The notes under the pieces: generated by a model | Database searches by the model: none | What the model was told of the DNA's origin: nothing | What the model saw: the letters and a program-made list of their open reading frames with translations, nothing else | Position numbers and translations under genes: made by a program | DNA from: Alphaproteobacteria bacterium 43-37 | GTDB lineage: Bacteria; Pseudomonadota; Alphaproteobacteria; 43-37 | Length of the DNA: 36,846 nt | Direction of reading: 5' to 3' | NCBI GenBank assembly: GCA_001897475.1 | Contig: MKSY01000019.1 | Location: 1 to 36,846, forward strand | Part shown: piece by piece, positions 1 through 7,632 of the stretch | How positions within the stretch are numbered: position 1 is the first letter of the stretch | Layout of the letters: each line of letters opens with the position of its first letter

Positions 1-28
1 CCTCTTCTCTAATCTTTATTAAAGGTAG

Positions 29-544
29 CACTCACCTTTCCAATTTAGCGAAACTTATCGTACGTTATCGGAAGAACCCTGTGTCCTCAAAGATGCCATT
101 ATCGCTCTTACCAACCGTCATCCAAGAGGCCAAACAATCAACCAACTCGCACAGACCCCTCTCAGATTGATCCAAATCCCTCATCCAGCTGAAGGTGGAA
201 AGCCTTTTTGGATTGTCAGCAATGATTTACAGGCCCCGGCAGGCCAGATTGCCGATTTGTATAAACAACGATGGCAGGTAGAGCTGTTATTCAAATGGCT
301 TAAACAAAACCTCAAAATCAAGCGCTTTGTGGGGCAAAGCCATAACGCCATTTTGATTCAGATCTATACGGCTATCATCGCCTATGTCTTATTAACGCTA
401 TTGAAACGCATGACAAAAAGCACCCTAAACCGATTGAAAGATGTGGGCGTGCTGATCAAAACTAGCCTGTTCTCTCAACCTACGTTAAACCCTCCAAAAA
501 CTAAGCCTACTCTGACCTCACAGCTTTCTTGGTCATTCCCATGA
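29..544 (+). pseudogene. IS4-family DDE transposase, C-terminal fragment
   Basis: The frame is open from about position 29 to the stop at 542-544, but two stops lie just upstream and no ATG starts it. It therefore looks like the C-terminal third of a transposase that lost its front end or runs in from a frameshift. The segment YKQRWQVELLFKWLK carries the Y-x2-R-x3-E-x6-K signature of IS4-type transposases, whose Glu is the last acidic residue of the DDE triad. The two Asp residues of the triad are absent. The hydrophobic C-terminal helix IYTAIIAYVLLTLLK is normal for the family. An IS5-type remnant follows 34 bases later. The fragment cannot catalyse transposition. Confidence 0.8.
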
Positions 545-577
545 TCACTCAAACATTCTTTCCCCGGACAGTAGTGG

Positions 578-1320
578 ATGCGGTTGTCGGAACAATTGAA
601 CCCAAAGCATCCGCTATTTTTACTCGCCCAAGCGATTGACTGGTCGTATTTTGAGCGGGAATTTGTGCGTTTTTATCGCGCCAAGCTTGGTCACCCGCCT
701 AAACCCATTCGGCTGATGGCGGGGTTGTTGATGGTGCAACACATGGAGGGTTTGTCGCATGAGCGGGTGGTGGAATTGTGGGTAGAGAATCCGTACTGGC
801 AGCATTTCTGCGGCTTTGACCATTTGCAATGGGAGCTACCCATTCATCCCAGCTCACTGACCCGGTGGCGCAAACGCTTGGGGCCTGGTGGTGTTGAAAA
901 GATTTGAGGTCAGACCATTCAAACGTGTGTTTTAGTTGCTCTTACCATCACCTTTGAGTTCACAGGCCCTTGCGAACAATCCCTACGATGGACATACGCT
1001 GAAATAGAGTTTGGAAAATGCCCAAAAACTGAGTGGGAGAGCCATCACAAAAGCCTTTGCCGATTTGGGCTACAAAGGCCATGGGGTGAAGCAAACTGAG
1101 GTTATCCTCTCCCAAGGGATTAAGTCCCAAACTCAAACGAGCGTTAAAGCGGCGAAACGCTATTGAGCCTCAGATTGGGCATATGAAACACAGCGGCAAA
1201 CTTGGGCGCAATTGGCTCAAAGGCCTCGTAGGGGATCAGCTCAACGCACTGCTTTGCGCCATCGGACACAACTTGAGGCACCTCAGGGCCTTCATCATAC
1301 CTTTTTTAGCCTTCATCCGA
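578..1320 (+). pseudogene. IS5-family transposase remnant, internally deleted and frameshifted
   Basis: Residues 1-106 of the frame starting at 578 match the N-terminal domain of an IS5-type transposase (AQAIDWSYFEREF, then HMEGLSHERVVELWVENPYW). The frame stops at 905-907. After a gap, positions 952-1167 read as the later part of the same protein (NNPYDGHTLK, then FADLGYKGHGV) with an in-frame stop. A shift of frame at about 1139-1160 gives the C-terminal signature IEPQIGHMKHSGKLGRNWLK, followed by LNALLCAIGHNL. The central catalytic part is missing. At least one deletion, two stops and one frameshift show an old inactive copy. It belongs to a different IS5 subgroup from the intact element next to it. 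Confidence 0.85.
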
Positions 1321-1344
1321 ACTTGGATCCATTACAACATGGAC

Positions 1345-1357
1345 ACCTCTAAAAACC
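1345..1357 (+). repeat. Left terminal inverted repeat of the IS5-group element
   Basis: ACCTCTAAAAACC, the exact reverse complement of 2695-2707. It lies 61 bp upstream of the transposase start. Confidence 0.75.
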
Positions 1358-1418
1358 GCGTTAAGTTTGGTGGAATATGCTAATCTGAGACTGTTATTGA
1401 CAATGGTTGGAGGGTTTG

Positions 1419-2567
1419 ATGAGCGTTCAAGGTGGGTTTTTTGACATAGACGAGCGACTGGCAGAGCTTTCAAAGAAAGGAGACTTTCTGGAGCGTCTAT
1501 CAACGATGCTTGATTTTGAGCTCTTTCGCCCTGAGCTGGAAAAGGCCGTTCCCCGAAGTGATGGCGCCAAAGGAGGCAGGCCTGCATTTGATCTCGTCCT
1601 CATGTTCAAGATGCTGATCATCCAAACGTATTATAATTTATCCGATGAGATGACAGAATTTATGGTCAAAGATCGTTTAACATTTATGCGGTTTGTGGGC
1701 TTAGGTTTGGGGGATAGAGTACCCGATGCCAACACATTATGGATTTTCCGAGAAGCCTTGACTAAGGCCAATGCTTTGGAATCCTTGTTTCAATCTTTTG
1801 ATGACCTGATTCGAGAGGCAGGCTATCTAGCAATGAGTGGACAGATAATGGACGCGACCATTGTAGCTGCTCCACGCCAAAGGATGACCAAAGAGGAAAA
1901 AGCGATTGTTAAAGCCGGCAAGGTTCCTGAAGCGTGGCAAGATAAGCCGCACAAACTCTCACAAAAGGATCGTGATGCCAGGTGGCATGTCCGGCATGGT
2001 GAGGATCCTGGTAAGCAAAGGCAAGAAGAAGAAAAGTATCATCCAGATCAAGCGGGCACTCAATCTAACCCTTCACCCTCAAAAACAAGCCAGAGCACAA
2101 GCGGCAGTGCCTTTACCATTCCATCCTTTGGGTACAAGAACCATATCTGTATTGATAAAAGGCTTGGCCTGATTCGTAAATGGGTTGTGACAGACGCTGC
2201 GGCTTTCGAGGGACATTATCTTACTTGCCTTTTAGATAAAGAAAATACCGGCAGTGGTGTTTGGGCGGATACGGCCTATCGGACACATGATAATGAAGAT
2301 TACTTAGATGAAAAGGGCAAAGTCTCAAAGATTCATTTTAAGAAGCCTAAGGGCAAGCGCATGTCCCCCCAACATACGGCGGCCAACACGGCCCGATCAA
2401 AGGTGCGCGCTTGTGTCGAACATGTGTTTGCTTTTCAAAAACACACCGTGAATGTCTTTATTCGAAGCATTGGGATTGCCAGAGCAAAGACAAAATTAGG
2501 GCTTTTAAATCTGTGTTACAATTTTAAACGCCTCCTTTACCTTGAGAGCAGAGCTGTGTGCACTTGA
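1419..2567 (+). CDS. IS5-family DDE transposase
   Basis: A 382-residue transposase that cuts and rejoins the ends of its own element. The ATG at 1419 is preferred over an upstream TTG because GGAGGG lies four bases before it. Family landmarks are an N-terminal DUF772-like domain with GGRPAFDLVLMFKML, the first catalytic Asp in GQIMDATIVAAP (about D145), the second in GVWADTAYR (about D284), and the Glu in VRACVEHVFAFQK (about E334). All three catalytic residues and the C-terminal LCYNFKRLLYLE are present, so the protein may be active. The polar linker before FGYKNH (about residues 193-233, rich in Q, E, S, P and T) looks longer than I expect for relatives. The gene lies between the two 13-bp terminal repeats. 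Confidence 0.92.
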   Translation: MSVQGGFFDIDERLAELSKKGDFLERLSTMLDFELFRPELEKAVPRSDGAKGGRPAFDLVLMFKMLIIQTYYNLSDEMTEFMVKDRLTFMRFVGLGLGDRVPDANTLWIFREALTKANALESLFQSFDDLIREAGYLAMSGQIMDATIVAAPRQRMTKEEKAIVKAGKVPEAWQDKPHKLSQKDRDARWHVRHGEDPGKQRQEEEKYHPDQAGTQSNPSPSKTSQSTSGSAFTIPSFGYKNHICIDKRLGLIRKWVVTDAAAFEGHYLTCLLDKENTGSGVWADTAYRTHDNEDYLDEKGKVSKIHFKKPKGKRMSPQHTAANTARSKVRACVEHVFAFQKHTVNVFIRSIGIARAKTKLGLLNLCYNFKRLLYLESRAVCT

Positions 2568-2694
2568 TGGGAAAAATTACCCTAAAGTCTACAAATAAAG
2601 GCAAAAATAGCCCAGATACTCACTAAAGCTGTCCATGAATCATTGCTCGATTCAACTTGGGCCTGCCTTTTACCCATTTAGCCAAAAATATCTT

Positions 2695-2707
2695 GGTTTT
2701 TAGAGGT
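2695..2707 (-). repeat. Right terminal inverted repeat of the IS5-group element
   Basis: GGTTTTTAGAGGT, the exact reverse complement of 1345-1357. It lies 127 bp downstream of the transposase stop. The sequence between the stop and this repeat has no other gene. Confidence 0.75.
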
Positions 2708-2824
2708 TCTCAGCTGGTCTCAGGTGCTTAGTTGGATAAAACACTCATATAGATAAGAGCACTTATTCTCCAATTGCTATAGCTTGTTTTTAATCTTACT
2801 AGAACTCAGGTAACCTTTAATTGA

Positions 2825-4843
2825 CTATCTGCGTGTCATTCTATCAATAGCCATCTGTCTTCTATGGCTTTGAATGGCCACAATTGTCGTTATTATAGCT
2901 GCAATAGCACCTATTGCCCCAAATGTTACTCCAACAGCAATAGCTCCAGGGCAATCTGTTTTCATCGTATTTCCAGCGCATGGATCAGTGGTAGACTGAA
3001 GTTGCATTAAAACAGGCGAAAAAGAAGGTGTGATACTGGTTGTGGAAGTCAAGCTAATGCTAGGTGTTTGTGATGGCGTTATGCTTGATGTCGGTGTCTG
3101 TGTCGATGTCAAACTAATGCTAGGTGTTTGTGATGGCGTGATGCTTGATGTCGGTGTCTGTGATGGCGTGATGCTTGATGTCGGTGTCTGTGATGGCGTA
3201 TTACTCACAGATTTTGATGGCGTCACCGAAGAGGTTCTGGTCGCAGATGGAGGCGGTGGTGATACCGATGCACTTGGAGAAGGCGAGGGAATACCAAATA
3301 TCACAACAGAATATGGTTTTCTAGGGCCGCAATACTCCTGTGAGCTACCTGTGGCACCAATTGCAAAATCTTGACTCCCATCGCCATTTATGTCCCCGAC
3401 ACCCGAGATAGACATCCCTATAAATGAATTTCCGCATCTATTAATACCAAATACACGGCCCCTTGTGTCTAAATTTGCTAAACCTAATTGAACTGGAAAT
3501 CTCTGGTAATTCCCAAATACTGCATAAAATTTTCCGTCTTGGCAGCAATTATACAAAAAGGGCGCGCCAATAAAAATTTCACTTAATCCATCATTGTTAA
3601 TATCTCCCATCCCTAAAGAGTAGCCTGCTTTATCACCATTGTTAGCGCCTACAATTATAAAACCATTTTTCCCATCAAGTGTGTTAAGGTTAAAAGTGCT
3701 TCCGGATACAAATGTTGAGTTGCCATTTAGCACGTAAACGGCTCCCGCATTTGATGAAGTCCCAACAGCCCCAATAGCAATCTCAGAAAAACCATCTCCG
3801 TTCACATCTCCTCCAACGATAGTGTTCCCTGTGTAGTCACCTGTGGAGACTCCATTCAAAACCATGCCTCCAGATGAAGACAATGATGAAAGCGAAGAGG
3901 AAGCAGTAAAGCCTGAAGATTTGCCAAAAAAGATATAGGCTTGGCCTAAGTTAGAATTATAACTGGGCACACCTATTCCGAAGTCCCGGTAACCATCTCC
4001 ATTAAAATCACCAATACTAGCAATTGAATTAAAAACCGTGCCACCTGCTCCGCCGGTCATATAGAAGCCATTGCTTCCTGTCAGTGCACTTACAGAAACT
4101 GTTGATGTGAAAGAAGAACTTTTCCCAAAAATGACCCATGCACCCGCTGAGCCTGCAACTAGCACATCAGCAAAGCCATCACCGTTAATATCTTCAATTC
4201 CAACACTGGCCCCCAAATAAGATGTTCCGCCAGTAATGGAAAATCCATTGTTCCCATTTAAAAAAGATAAGCCAAAGCTTGATGAGAATGGCCCCGCACT
4301 ACCAAATACAACATATGCTCTTCCGCCATTGCTGTTGGCATAAGGGGCGCCAATGACAATATCTGAAAACCCATCGCCGTTGACATCTTTGCCCCCAGCA
4401 AGGGCATAGCCGGCTTGATCGTTATTGTTAACACCATTGAGGATAAACCCATCCGTCCCGCTCAACGCCGTGGGGTCTATTGAGGAAGAGAAGCCCGTGC
4501 TCTTTCCAAAAATCATCCAGACTCTCCCGCTGGCGCTGCTCGCATATGGCGCACTTGTAATCAAATCAGAAACTCCATCTCCATTAAAATCACCGGCGCT
4601 TGAAATTGCGTGCCCAGTTGAATCGTAATTGGGCGAGCCAATTAAAAACCCATCGCTGCCTGAAACTTGGTCGGCATTTGCTGGGTAGGAAGACTGAAGG
4701 CTACGGGCAATTCCTAAACTAACATGCGATGTATTTACAAATGTTTCATCAGGAATATTAGTTCTTAAGCTATTTGCATATGAATGCTCATTGGCACTAG
4801 AAATCACAAGAGCGAATATTAGTATTTTTTTAAAGAGCAGCAT
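2825..4843 (-). CDS. Secreted integrin-alpha-like FG-GAP beta-propeller protein with Ser/Thr/Pro stalk and C-terminal membrane anchor
   Basis: About 672 residues from the ATG at 4843; a TTG nine bases upstream is possible. A signal peptide comes first (FKKILIFALVISS, likely cut after SYA). Seven FG-GAP repeats follow at about residues 35-518, each with a calcium-loop motif of the D-x-N-x-D-G-x-x-D/E type: DFNGDGVSD, DVNGDGFSD, DINGDGFAD, DFNGDGYRD, DVNGDGFSE, DINNDGLSE and DINGDGSQD. Seven is the number needed for one closed propeller as in integrin alpha chains. Residues 519-612 are a Ser/Thr/Pro stalk with repeated TPSQTPTSSI. A hydrophobic segment (about 634-657) and a basic tail (SHRRQMAIDRMTRR) end the protein. 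Such propellers usually bind proteins or glycans, so host or surface adhesion is plausible but unproven. The gene lies between IS debris and a recombinase, which hints at transfer. Confidence 0.85.
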   Translation of the reverse strand: MLLFKKILIFALVISSANEHSYANSLRTNIPDETFVNTSHVSLGIARSLQSSYPANADQVSGSDGFLIGSPNYDSTGHAISSAGDFNGDGVSDLITSAPYASSASGRVWMIFGKSTGFSSSIDPTALSGTDGFILNGVNNNDQAGYALAGGKDVNGDGFSDIVIGAPYANSNGGRAYVVFGSAGPFSSSFGLSFLNGNNGFSITGGTSYLGASVGIEDINGDGFADVLVAGSAGAWVIFGKSSSFTSTVSVSALTGSNGFYMTGGAGGTVFNSIASIGDFNGDGYRDFGIGVPSYNSNLGQAYIFFGKSSGFTASSSLSSLSSSGGMVLNGVSTGDYTGNTIVGGDVNGDGFSEIAIGAVGTSSNAGAVYVLNGNSTFVSGSTFNLNTLDGKNGFIIVGANNGDKAGYSLGMGDINNDGLSEIFIGAPFLYNCCQDGKFYAVFGNYQRFPVQLGLANLDTRGRVFGINRCGNSFIGMSISGVGDINGDGSQDFAIGATGSSQEYCGPRKPYSVVIFGIPSPSPSASVSPPPPSATRTSSVTPSKSVSNTPSQTPTSSITPSQTPTSSITPSQTPSISLTSTQTPTSSITPSQTPSISLTSTTSITPSFSPVLMQLQSTTDPCAGNTMKTDCPGAIAVGVTFGAIGAIAAIITTIVAIQSHRRQMAIDRMTRR
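3048..3200 (-). repeat. 30-bp/60-bp tandem repeats coding the protein stalk
   Basis: The DNA encoding the Ser/Thr/Pro stalk is a nested tandem repeat. A 60-bp unit starts at 3048 and again at 3108, and near-identical 30-bp subunits follow to about 3200. Each 30-bp unit encodes ten residues of the TPSQTPTSSI type. The copies are nearly identical at DNA level, as expected from recent slippage, so stalk length may vary between strains. Confidence 0.85.
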
Positions 4844-4859
4844 TATCCACAATCCATTT

Positions 4860-5163
4860 TATTAATTAACAATTTAATATTGTGGTATTTTTATTATAAT
4901 TTTGCATGTCTTGGCTTTAATTTTTAAGCTATTATACAGAATTCTATTTTACAAGTACTTTCTTGAAGCTATATGAGCCATATGTATTTGCAATTGTTTT
5001 TATTTATGTTTTTAATCATTACTACTTTTTCGAGAAACAACCTCAACCCCCAACTCTCACGGTATCCGTCAGCGCTTCCCCCCGATGGGGGGCTTTCCTG
5101 CGTATGGGAGATGAATGAACAGGGCTGGAACAGGTAAACTTTTAAGGAAACCTACCCAGATGC
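4860..5163. other. Intergenic region with a GC hairpin
   Basis: No gene seen. The left half, upstream of the propeller gene, is very AT-rich and should contain its promoter. A perfect 6-bp hairpin, CCCCCC-GAT-GGGGGG at 5078-5092, lies downstream of the recombinase stop. It has no clear T-run on either side, so I do not call it a terminator with confidence. A single DnaA-box sequence, TTATCCACA at 4843-4851, overlaps the propeller gene start and may be chance. Confidence 0.5.
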
Positions 5164-5826
5164 TCACAGTAGTTTAATCAGCGCCCTCTGAGCGTCGGTG
5201 TTGGCATCGATGTAGCGCTGGGTCATGGAAAGCGATGAGTGGCCTGCTAGCAACTGAACGTCCCGCAGGCTTCCTCCTACATTAGAAATCTTCCTAGCGG
5301 CATTGGTGATGAAGGTACGCCTTCCGGAATGGCTGGAGCAACCAATGAGCCCAAGGGCTGCATAAACTTTCCTGAACCAATGGGCCACATTACAAGCATG
5401 CATCTTACTTCCATGCTTGCTAAAGATCACATTCCTATGGGCATCCATTCTCAGGGTCTCTAGTGCATGTGCTTCTTCAACGCTAGCTGCTCTGTACATT
5501 GCCGGTTGAACCTTTCTTAATTCCTCGAGGGCTTCTTTCAATTGTGGATGCAGCGGGATAATCCTTCCTGACTTACCCTTGCTGGCGGCTGATGGTAGAT
5601 GAATATGGTTGCCGATGTTACCATCAGGATCAAGCACCATCGCCCAAGTGAGCTCAGCTATTTCTTTGGCCCGTAAGCCTGCTTTGATGGACAGCATGAC
5701 CATTACCCTGTTGCGCTCTGGGTAGGACAAAGTTGAGACGTGATGGAGTATTCTCTCCACATCTTTAGCCCTTAACACTTTTGCCTGCTTACCGATCATG
5801 CTTGTCCTCTTCATTCTCTCACTCAT
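5164..5826 (-). CDS. Short tyrosine recombinase (phage-integrase family)
   Basis: 220 residues with the catalytic domain of tyrosine recombinases. Visible catalytic positions are Arg52 in AGLRAKEIAEL, a Lys near 84 in ASKGKSGRIIP, His166-x-x-Arg169 in SHSGRRTFI, His196 in LLAGHSSLS, and the nucleophile Tyr205 in MTQRYID. All are present, so the enzyme could be active. It is shorter than XerC/XerD or phage integrases (about 300 residues or more) because the N-terminal core-binding SAM-like domain is essentially missing. Only about 15-20 residues precede the catalytic fold. Similar short enzymes are known on plasmids and genomic islands. It faces away from the decayed element at 5.8-11.1 kb and could be that element's integrase or an independent arrival. 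Confidence 0.87.
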   Translation of the reverse strand: MSERMKRTSMIGKQAKVLRAKDVERILHHVSTLSYPERNRVMVMLSIKAGLRAKEIAELTWAMVLDPDGNIGNHIHLPSAASKGKSGRIIPLHPQLKEALEELRKVQPAMYRAASVEEAHALETLRMDAHRNVIFSKHGSKMHACNVAHWFRKVYAALGLIGCSSHSGRRTFITNAARKISNVGGSLRDVQLLAGHSSLSMTQRYIDANTDAQRALIKLL

Positions 5827-6317
5827 TCTTCATAGTTGATCCTAACGTCATCCTTTTTAAAGAACTCACCCAGTCAGCTTCTAACCAAATTTAAGAATGC
5901 GCTAATCCTTGAACCATTTGATACACTCGTTATTGCTTTAACTCCGTTCTTTCTTGTGCAAAATCACACCTCATTCATCATGCTAACCTTTGAACAAGTT
6001 GGGACCCTTACCTTGCACGTGAAGAGGGTATTTCATGTTCAACCCATGCAATGGGAGCACCATTCAAGGTAAAAATCAAGCCGCCTGATCCTTTCAACTC
6101 ATTGGTTTGCTTAGGTTTCTAGGTCATCCATGTCAGTGTCTTGGTATAAATTTTTTGAAGTTTGTCACTCTCGTAAAACTGAGACTCCACTTCACAAGGA
6201 AAGGTATTGGGTCTAAGCGATAATAAGCGATAAACTTTAAGGTCTCAGACACTAAGCGAGTATGTGTTGAACGAAGGCCATCCTCCCATCAAAAAACCCT
6301 AACTTATTGAACCTAGA

Positions 6318-6474
6318 TGATATTTATCATCACGCTACGCCATATTGCCCAATATAGCGTCACAACGCTCATAATCTGACCACTGAGTTGCCTTTGGGAT
6401 GCTTGGCAGCCTTCTCACCCAAAAACCATTAAAACGCATCAGTGACGATATTTTGGGCTTTTATGTCGGTGTTG
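6318..6474 (+). repeat. Repeat A, copy 1
   Basis: About 157 bp that aligns with 6585-6740 over its whole length, best in the segment around CAATATAGCGTCA and in CTGACCnCnGAGTnGCCTTT. This copy also contains an imperfect inverted repeat, ACGCTA...ATATTG against CAATATAGCGT. No open frame is shared by the two copies, so the repeat is probably non-coding. Confidence 0.65.
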
Positions 6475-6584
6475 CCATTTTAGGACTCATTCCTTCCCGG
6501 GTGATTGGGTCTTAAAACTTCGAGCTGATCAATTTGAATTATGCCTCCAAGATCAGGATGAATCCATAACCGATTGATCAAATA

Positions 6585-6740
6585 TGATATTTCACCTTTC
6601 ACTTTACCATAATGCTCAATATAGCGTCATAATGCTCATTAACTGACCGCAGAGTGGCCTTTGAGGGTTGATGCCTCATCTCATCCAAAAACACTCAAAG
6701 CTCATCAGTGAGAAGATTTTTGGCATTTATGGCGGTTGGG
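6585..6740 (+). repeat. Repeat A, copy 2
   Basis: The second copy, in direct orientation 267 bp after the first and nearly the same length. Point differences are spread along the copy, so the duplication is old. Confidence 0.65.
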
Positions 6741-6925
6741 TGGTTTGACAATTCATCAAACGATTGATTAGGAATGAATAAGCTGGTGTTCCTAGCTAAT
6801 TTTGCACAGTTAGGGTATTTAAATCACGTAAATGGAGTTCATCGTCTGTGTGATCAAGCTGTGGCTGTAAATTTAAGGTGAGAGCTTTTAAGTCAAAGAA
6901 TGGTGCATTTGCTGGGAAAAAGACA

Positions 6926-7475
6926 CTTTCAAAAATTAGGGCCGTGTATAGGAGAAATTCATCGCCTTCCCATTTTAAGAAGGATGAGCTGAAACAGTAG
7001 AGAAACTCTGGATTGCTAAAATTTTATCTAGATAGTTGCCGTAAGGGAGAAGAAACCATCTCCAGCTTAGGTACTTAACCTGGCTTAAGCAGACAGGTAA
7101 AACCCTAAGGAAAACCTGGATTGCTAAAATTTTATTGGCTTTGTACACTGTACTGGAGAAATGATTCATCTTTCCACTCTATCGAGGATGACCTAAAAAC
7201 CCAAGAAGACTTAGGGTTTCTAAAATTTTATTGAATCTTCCTTCGTACTGGAGAAATAGGTCGTCTCCAACCAAAGCTTCGACCCGACCTTAAAATGGAT
7301 AAACCCTAAGGAAACTGGGCATAGATAAAATTTTATCTAGAAAGTTGGCGTAGTGGGGAAATAAGTCATCTTTCCATTGAATGGAAGATGATCTAAAAAA
7401 CCCCGAGAAACTCTAGATTGCTAAAATTTTAATGAGATTGGGACCAGTAACGGAGAAATAAACCATCTCCTGGGC
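6926..7475. repeat. Array B: alternating ~100-bp structured repeats with TAAAATTTTA cores
   Basis: The exact palindrome TAAAATTTTA occurs five times, at 7017-7026, 7125-7134, 7221-7230, 7326-7335 and 7422-7431, with spacings of 108, 96, 105 and 96 bp. About 20-30 bp after each core is GGAGAA or GGGGAA, followed by CATCTCC or CATCTTTCC. Units alternate between two forms, giving a period of about 200 bp. In one form a hairpin with outer arms TCAT and ATGA has a different but still paired interior in each copy: 6959-6987, 7166-7191 and 7366-7391. A degenerate half unit begins the array at about 6926. No protein frame runs through it. Confidence 0.75.
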
Positions 7476-7549
7476 TGACCCATTGCCAAAACTTCAATCG
7501 GTCACCCTTCATATGAGACGAACAGATCGTGATCCAGAGTGACATCCTT

Positions 7550-7620
7550 ATAGAATATATAACTATATAATAATTAATAATATTTATAATATATTTTAAA
7601 AAATTATAATATTTTCTAAA
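7550..7620. other. Extremely AT-rich tract between the two repeat arrays
   Basis: About 70 bases are almost entirely A and T (only two G or C in 7563-7610 by eye), with runs such as AATAATTAATAATATTT. It sits directly between array B and the CTTAAG cluster. Such tracts serve as easily melted or bent DNA in replication origins. Nothing here proves that role. Confidence 0.6.
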
Positions 7621-7632
7621 GCTCTATAGGAA

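Larger units (their letters stand above)
1345..2707 (+). mobile_element. IS5-group insertion sequence, apparently complete
   Basis: A 1363-bp element bounded by exact 13-bp inverted repeats, ACCTCTAAAAACC at 1345-1357 and its complement at 2695-2707. The similarity continues imperfectly about 13 bp further inwards. It carries one transposase gene at 1419-2567. The bases just outside the two ends (GGAC on the left, TCTC on the right) do not form an obvious target duplication. That suggests an old insertion, recombination between copies, or ends that lie a few bases away from where I place them. The inverted repeats were found by eye. Confidence 0.75.
5827..6925. other. Gene-free region left of the repeat arrays
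   Basis: I find no convincing gene. The open frame at 5836-6072 has no ribosome-binding site I trust and no recognisable motif. The region contains a diverged pair of about 157-bp repeats (6318-6474 and 6585-6740) and a short tandem of TAAGCGATAA at about 6217-6237. The rest looks like decayed or non-coding DNA. Confidence 0.55.

Noticed and set aside
4843..4851. Perfect DnaA box at the propeller gene start
   Set aside because: A single isolated match; a similar one lies inside thrS (28698-28706), so chance is enough.
5078..5092. C6-GAT-G6 hairpin as the recombinase terminator
   Set aside because: No T-run follows on the recombinase strand; kept only as a noted hairpin.
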